A stretch of 16,726 bases of DNA from Oscillospiraceae bacterium (GTDB lineage Bacteria; Bacillota; Clostridia; Oscillospirales; Acutalibacteraceae): contig DOZQ01000161.1 in the NCBI GenBank assembly GCA_003517915.1, forward strand, positions 1 to 16,726. Reading direction: 5' to 3'. The notes under the pieces were generated by a model, which saw only the letters and a program-made list of their open reading frames with translations, did not search any database and was not told where the DNA came from. Positions 13,352 through 16,726 of the stretch are shown here, piece after piece. The first letter of the stretch is position 1; each line of letters starts with the position of its first letter. A program made the translations under genes and the position numbers.

Positions 13352-15015
13352 TGGCTCGTAAAAGCAGGAAAAATCAAGCGGAAGCGTTCAGCGCGGCCGT
13401 ATATACCCGAGTAGCCTATAACGCCGCCGCTTACACTCGCCTTTCGGTGGAGGACAACAATCTTGAGTTTGGCAACAGTATTGAAGCACAGCAGGAAATA
13501 CTGACAAACTTTGTTTCTGAGCAGGAAGATATGGCGCTTTTCTCTGTGTATACAGACAACGGCGTTTCCGGCACTACCTTTGAGCGTGAGGGTTTTACCC
13601 ACATGATGGACGATATAAAAGACGGCAAGATAAACTGCGTTGTAGTCAAGGATTTATCGAGGTTTTCTCGTAATTACATCGAAGCGGGAAACTATATCGA
13701 GCGAATATTCCCCTTTATGGGCGTTCGCTTTATTTCCGTCAATGACGGCTATGATTCCGACAAGGACTCTCCCTACGATATTATGGTCGTTTTACGCAAC
13801 ATCGTAAATGATGCGTATATCAAGGATGTGTCGGGAAAAATCAAGTCCATGTTTACCACAAAGCAGAACAATGGCGATTTCATCGGCTGGTCTGCTCCCT
13901 ACGGCTTTCTAAAAGCCGAGGACAACAACAACAGGCTCGTTATTGACCCTGAAACCGCCCCCACCGTCAAGCAGATTTATCAGTGGAAAGCGGAGGGTAT
14001 CGGTTTTGCCACCATATCCAAGAAGCTCAACGAGATGGGTATTCCGTCCCCACGGCAGCGCAATATCGCTATGGGGCGTTACAAAACGCCGCCGACTGAT
14101 GGGCTGTACTGGACGGACGCAAGCGTTTCCACCATCATCAAAAACCCTGTTTACGCAGGACATATGACACAGCATAAATACACCCGAACCAGCATTAACG
14201 GCAAGCAAAAGCCGCTTGACAGTTCCGAGTGGGTAATTGTCCGTAATACCCATGAACCTATTGTGAGCGATGAGCTTTGGAATAACGTGCAGGCGGTCAC
14301 AAAGAAAAACGCCGACAGCTACGGTGTAAATTTCCGCAAAAGGCGTACCGATAAGGGCGATAATCTACTCAAGGGCATTTTGGTCTGCCCTCATTGTCAA
14401 AAGGTCATGCAATTAAAAGTTGACGGCACAAACAGCAATTACCGCTATTATCAATGTGCCATGAAACGCTCTAACCCAAACTGCACCACGGCGAGAATTA
14501 AGGAAGCGGATATTTTCAAGGTTGTTTTTGAAGCCGTGAAAAAGGAAATCGCCGCCGCTGCCGATGTGCAAAAACTCCTTGATAAGCTCTCCAAGAGCAA
14601 ACGGCACACAGACAGCCTGAACCGTCTGCAAGAAGCCATCAAAAGCGCTAACATGGGTATCAAGCGCAATCTTGCCCTCAAAGACCGCCTTTTTGATGCC
14701 TACGGCGATGAGCTTATCACCGAGCAGGAGTTTAGGCAAATGAAAGACGAATACGCCGGTGAAGCCGACCGCCTGACCATTGAGGTTGTAAGACTTGAGA
14801 GCGAATACCAGTATCAGCAATCCGCTTATTCAAAAAACAACGAGCGGATAGCCGCCTTTTTGAAGTTCAGGAAGTCGAAAGCCCTCACGCGGGAAATGCT
14901 CACGGAGCTTGTCGAAAAGATTATCGTTCACAGCCCTGACAGCATTGAAATCGTCTGGCGCTTTGATGATGAATACAGAGCGGTCTGCGCTTTGGTGAAA
15001 GGCGGTGAGCAGTAA
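13351..15015 (+). CDS. large serine recombinase 2
   Basis: 554 residues from ATG 13351, in a TAATG overlap with recombinase 1. Catalytic domain with AYTRLS (Arg30, Ser32) and KDLSRFSRNY (100-109), recombinase domain with APYGFLKAEDNNNRLVIDPETA and KNPVYAGHM, zinc ribbon CPHC (Cys346, Cys349), Cys369 and Cys378, coiled coil (about 400-490), and a C-terminus with VEKIIVHSPDSIEIVWRF. Compared with the other two it has about 20 extra N-terminal residues that include a partial repeat of the active-site strand (AAVYTRVA before AAAYTRLS); the first copy has Ala where the nucleophile would be. Probably active, and acting together with its two neighbours. Confidence 0.93.
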   Translation: MARKSRKNQAEAFSAAVYTRVAYNAAAYTRLSVEDNNLEFGNSIEAQQEILTNFVSEQEDMALFSVYTDNGVSGTTFEREGFTHMMDDIKDGKINCVVVKDLSRFSRNYIEAGNYIERIFPFMGVRFISVNDGYDSDKDSPYDIMVVLRNIVNDAYIKDVSGKIKSMFTTKQNNGDFIGWSAPYGFLKAEDNNNRLVIDPETAPTVKQIYQWKAEGIGFATISKKLNEMGIPSPRQRNIAMGRYKTPPTDGLYWTDASVSTIIKNPVYAGHMTQHKYTRTSINGKQKPLDSSEWVIVRNTHEPIVSDELWNNVQAVTKKNADSYGVNFRKRRTDKGDNLLKGILVCPHCQKVMQLKVDGTNSNYRYYQCAMKRSNPNCTTARIKEADIFKVVFEAVKKEIAAAADVQKLLDKLSKSKRHTDSLNRLQEAIKSANMGIKRNLALKDRLFDAYGDELITEQEFRQMKDEYAGEADRLTIEVVRLESEYQYQQSAYSKNNERIAAFLKFRKSKALTREMLTELVEKIIVHSPDSIEIVWRFDDEYRAVCALVKGGEQ

Positions 15016-16556
15016 TGGCTACCGCAAAATATCTCCGTTTTTCGGTGGACGATGGCAATACCTCGGACAGTGAGAGCGTGAGCAATCAGCGGGATCTGCT
15101 TGATTGGTTCATTTCCGCAAATGAGGATTTGCGAAGCGGTGAAACTCTTGAGTTTGTGGACGATGGATTTACAGGCACAAACTTTCATAGGGATGGCTTT
15201 ATCTCTATGATGGAAGCCGTAAAAGCTCGCAAGGTCGATTGCATCATCGTCAAGGACTTTTCAAGGCTTGGACGGCATTACATTGAGGTCAGCGATTACA
15301 TAGACCAGATATTCCCGTTCTTGGGCGTTCGCTTCATTGCCGTAAATGAACAGTACGACAGCAAAACTGCCAATGCCGCCCTCGGCGTGGATATGGCGAT
15401 GAAAAATATCATCTACGACCTGTACAGCAGGGATTTATCCAAGAAAGTCCGCTCCGCCCGAAAGTCGCTGATGAAAAAAGGCGAATATATCGCTCCCTTT
15501 GCGATATACGGCTACACCAACAAGCAGGAGAAGAAGCGGCTTGTGGTAGACCCTACCTCTGCCGAAGTGGTAAAGCGCATCTTCGGGCTTGCCACAGACG
15601 GCGTTAAGGCACGGCAGATAGCCATTCGGCTGAACGATGAGGGTATACCTACCCCTAACGAGTACAACCGCCTTAAATCCACAGAAAAACAGCACTATGT
15701 CCCGATGGACACAGCGCCGCTATGGACAGCCGATATTGTGCGGAGGATTTTGCAGGACGAGCGGTACACCGGCAAGATGGTGTGCGGCAAATACACGACC
15801 GTCAAGCGAAAGACGATTCTCATTCCCAAAGATGAATGGGTAATCACACCGAATACTCACGAAGCCATTGTGTCTGAGGAAGTATTTGAGCAGGCGCAGG
15901 CGATTTTCAGAACGAGAAGCAAAATAACAATGCCTGACGAGCCTAAAAGTATTCTCACAGGGACGATGAAATGTGGTTGTTGCAAGAAGTCGCTGGCGTT
16001 TGAGAGCCGATACAGACGGGCGTTTTACTGCCATAACCGCAACATGGGCTTTGGCTGTGAAGATACCAAAGTGGACGAATCCGTTTTGATTGATACCATT
16101 TTCGCCGCCGTCAAGGTCAAGCTGGCTTTGATAGAGTTTTCCGAGCAATCGTATATCGCTGACCAACAGGCAAAAGCGGCTGAATATGCAAGCGCCAAAA
16201 AAGAGCTTGATACCAAGCTGAAAAAGTTAAGGTTAGCGCAGGCAACTGCCCTTGAGGACTACCTTGAGGGAAAATCGAAAAAGAGCGAGTTTCAATCTCA
16301 TAAGTCTAAGACGGCGGCGCTTATTCAGGAAGTCGAGGAACGGCTTTCGGCGCTCGGTACTCTGAGCGAGAACTCATCGGGGCTTGTAGAACAGCACAGG
16401 CCGTTTTATGGGCAAGACACTCTGACGAGGGAGATGGTAAAGGAACTGGTTAAGGAAGTGCGGGTACATTCACCTACTGAGCTTGAAATCGTCTGGCGGT
16501 TCGGTGAGTGCTACCATGAGTTAGAGCAAGGATTTATGCCCAATCTCAATGTATGA
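15015..16556 (+). CDS. large serine recombinase 3
   Basis: 513 residues from ATG 15015, again in a TAATG overlap. The catalytic domain starts almost at the N-terminus: KYLRFS gives Arg8 and Ser10; KDFSRLGRHY at 80-89. Then recombinase domain (IAPFAIYGYTNKQEKKRLVVDP), zinc ribbon KCGCC (Cys320, Cys323), Cys339 and Cys348, a coiled coil (about 370-440) and the C-terminal VHSPTELEIVWRF, very close to the end of recombinase 2. It is the shortest of the three but keeps every expected part. The shared C-terminal motif suggests recombinases 2 and 3 derive from duplication. Confidence 0.93.
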   Translation: MATAKYLRFSVDDGNTSDSESVSNQRDLLDWFISANEDLRSGETLEFVDDGFTGTNFHRDGFISMMEAVKARKVDCIIVKDFSRLGRHYIEVSDYIDQIFPFLGVRFIAVNEQYDSKTANAALGVDMAMKNIIYDLYSRDLSKKVRSARKSLMKKGEYIAPFAIYGYTNKQEKKRLVVDPTSAEVVKRIFGLATDGVKARQIAIRLNDEGIPTPNEYNRLKSTEKQHYVPMDTAPLWTADIVRRILQDERYTGKMVCGKYTTVKRKTILIPKDEWVITPNTHEAIVSEEVFEQAQAIFRTRSKITMPDEPKSILTGTMKCGCCKKSLAFESRYRRAFYCHNRNMGFGCEDTKVDESVLIDTIFAAVKVKLALIEFSEQSYIADQQAKAAEYASAKKELDTKLKKLRLAQATALEDYLEGKSKKSEFQSHKSKTAALIQEVEERLSALGTLSENSSGLVEQHRPFYGQDTLTREMVKELVKEVRVHSPTELEIVWRFGECYHELEQGFMPNLNV

Positions 16557-16705
16557 TTGTCGAGAAAAAGTTTATGGATAGCTTGACACAAGCATACGCG
16601 CATCTGGAGTTCAACTCCAAGCTATCTTCGGCAAAAGCGATGACTTGGCTCGATAAAACCTCGATGGGGCAAACGCTTGAAGAAGCGGAAAAGCCCCTAA
16701 ATTAG
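16553..16705 (+). CDS. 50-residue ORF coupled to recombinase 3
   Basis: ATG 16553 overlaps the recombinase 3 stop (ATGA) and opens 50 codons to TAG 16703. The product begins MIVEKKFMDS, includes LTQAYAHLEF and ends EEAEKPLN; soluble, mixed charge, no family recognised. There is no separate ribosome binding site, so expression would rely on coupling. It could be an accessory or directionality protein, since such factors are small and lie beside recombinases, but nothing in the sequence proves that. Inverted repeats at 16577-16626 lie inside it. Confidence 0.5.
   Translation: MIVEKKFMDSLTQAYAHLEFNSKLSSAKAMTWLDKTSMGQTLEEAEKPLN
16577..16626. repeat. inverted repeats just after recombinase genes
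   Basis: Nine-base arms GATAGCTTG (16577-16585) and CAAGCTATC (16618-16626) enclose the near-palindrome TGGAGTT-C-AACTCCA (16605-16619), and GCTTG/CAAGC (16581-16593) forms a small local hairpin. This is a possible recombinase or regulator binding site; no second copy is visible in the window. Confidence 0.45.
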
Positions 16706-16712
16706 AGGCTTT
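16690..16712 (+). terminator. probable terminator of the recombinase operon
   Basis: AAAGCC-C-CTA / TAG-A-GGCTTT with a three-base loop and one C/A mismatch; the stop codon of the 50-residue ORF lies in it. There is no long T run after it, so it would be weak. Confidence 0.45.
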
Positions 16713-16726
16713 CCCGATTAAAGTTT

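Noticed and set aside
1..16726. CRISPR array, tRNA target site or att direct repeats
   Set aside because: No regularly spaced repeats, no tRNA-like fold and no matching direct repeats at both sides were seen; the element ends are outside the window.

Overview
The window looks like part of an integrative and conjugative or mobilizable element from a Gram-positive gut-type anaerobe (Bacillota, probably class Clostridia). Four things suggest this: a MobA/MobL-type relaxase cut by the left edge; a run of small genes typical of Tn916/Tn1549-like elements (cysteine-rich KTR protein, short sigma-70 region 4 protein, Cro/C1-type regulator, DUF6870-type protein); three large serine recombinases in tandem at the right; and strong GGAGG ribosome binding sites with all genes on the + strand. 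No tRNA, rRNA, CRISPR array or insertion sequence was seen. Neither end of the element is visible.

Layout. 1-1248: 3' part of the relaxase. 1249-1534: a hairpin-rich non-coding junction ending in a strong promoter with an operator-like palindrome. 1535-9438: a cargo block, visibly more AT-rich than the relaxase and recombinase flanks. The first cargo run is an aldo/keto reductase with two 4Fe-4S motifs, two nitroreductases of different subfamilies, a membrane-anchored FMN-binding protein with a flavinylation motif, the flavin transferase ApbE that would modify it, and a TetR regulator. The second run is a membrane-anchored alpha/beta hydrolase, a stand-alone LPG-synthase C-terminal (DUF2156) protein, and a DUF1385 membrane protein. 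A KTR zinc-ribbon protein and an intrinsic terminator (9428-9470) follow. 9439-11310: regulatory stretch with a sigma-like protein, an XRE regulator, several inverted repeats and about 500 bases of gene-free, structured DNA. 11311-16705: DUF6870-type gene, recombinases 1-3 chained by one-base TAATG overlaps, and a 50-residue ORF coupled by ATGA.

How it may work. The cargo reads as a mobile, TetR-controlled flavin redox module. A related 18-bp pseudo-palindrome (form TTGANTGAANTCNNTCAA) occurs twice: over the -35 and spacer of the promoter before the reductase, and just before the hydrolase, right after the TetR gene. This suggests one regulator controls both runs. The substrate is unknown. 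Reductive detoxification of an electrophile or antimicrobial, or electron transfer to an extracytoplasmic acceptor, both fit; the hydrolase and aminoacyl-transferase-like protein would add an envelope-directed arm. The recombinase operon has its own near-consensus promoter (11587-11615) and a 5' leader that can fold around the start region of the first recombinase.

All protein names come from motif and family recognition by eye; no database search was run.
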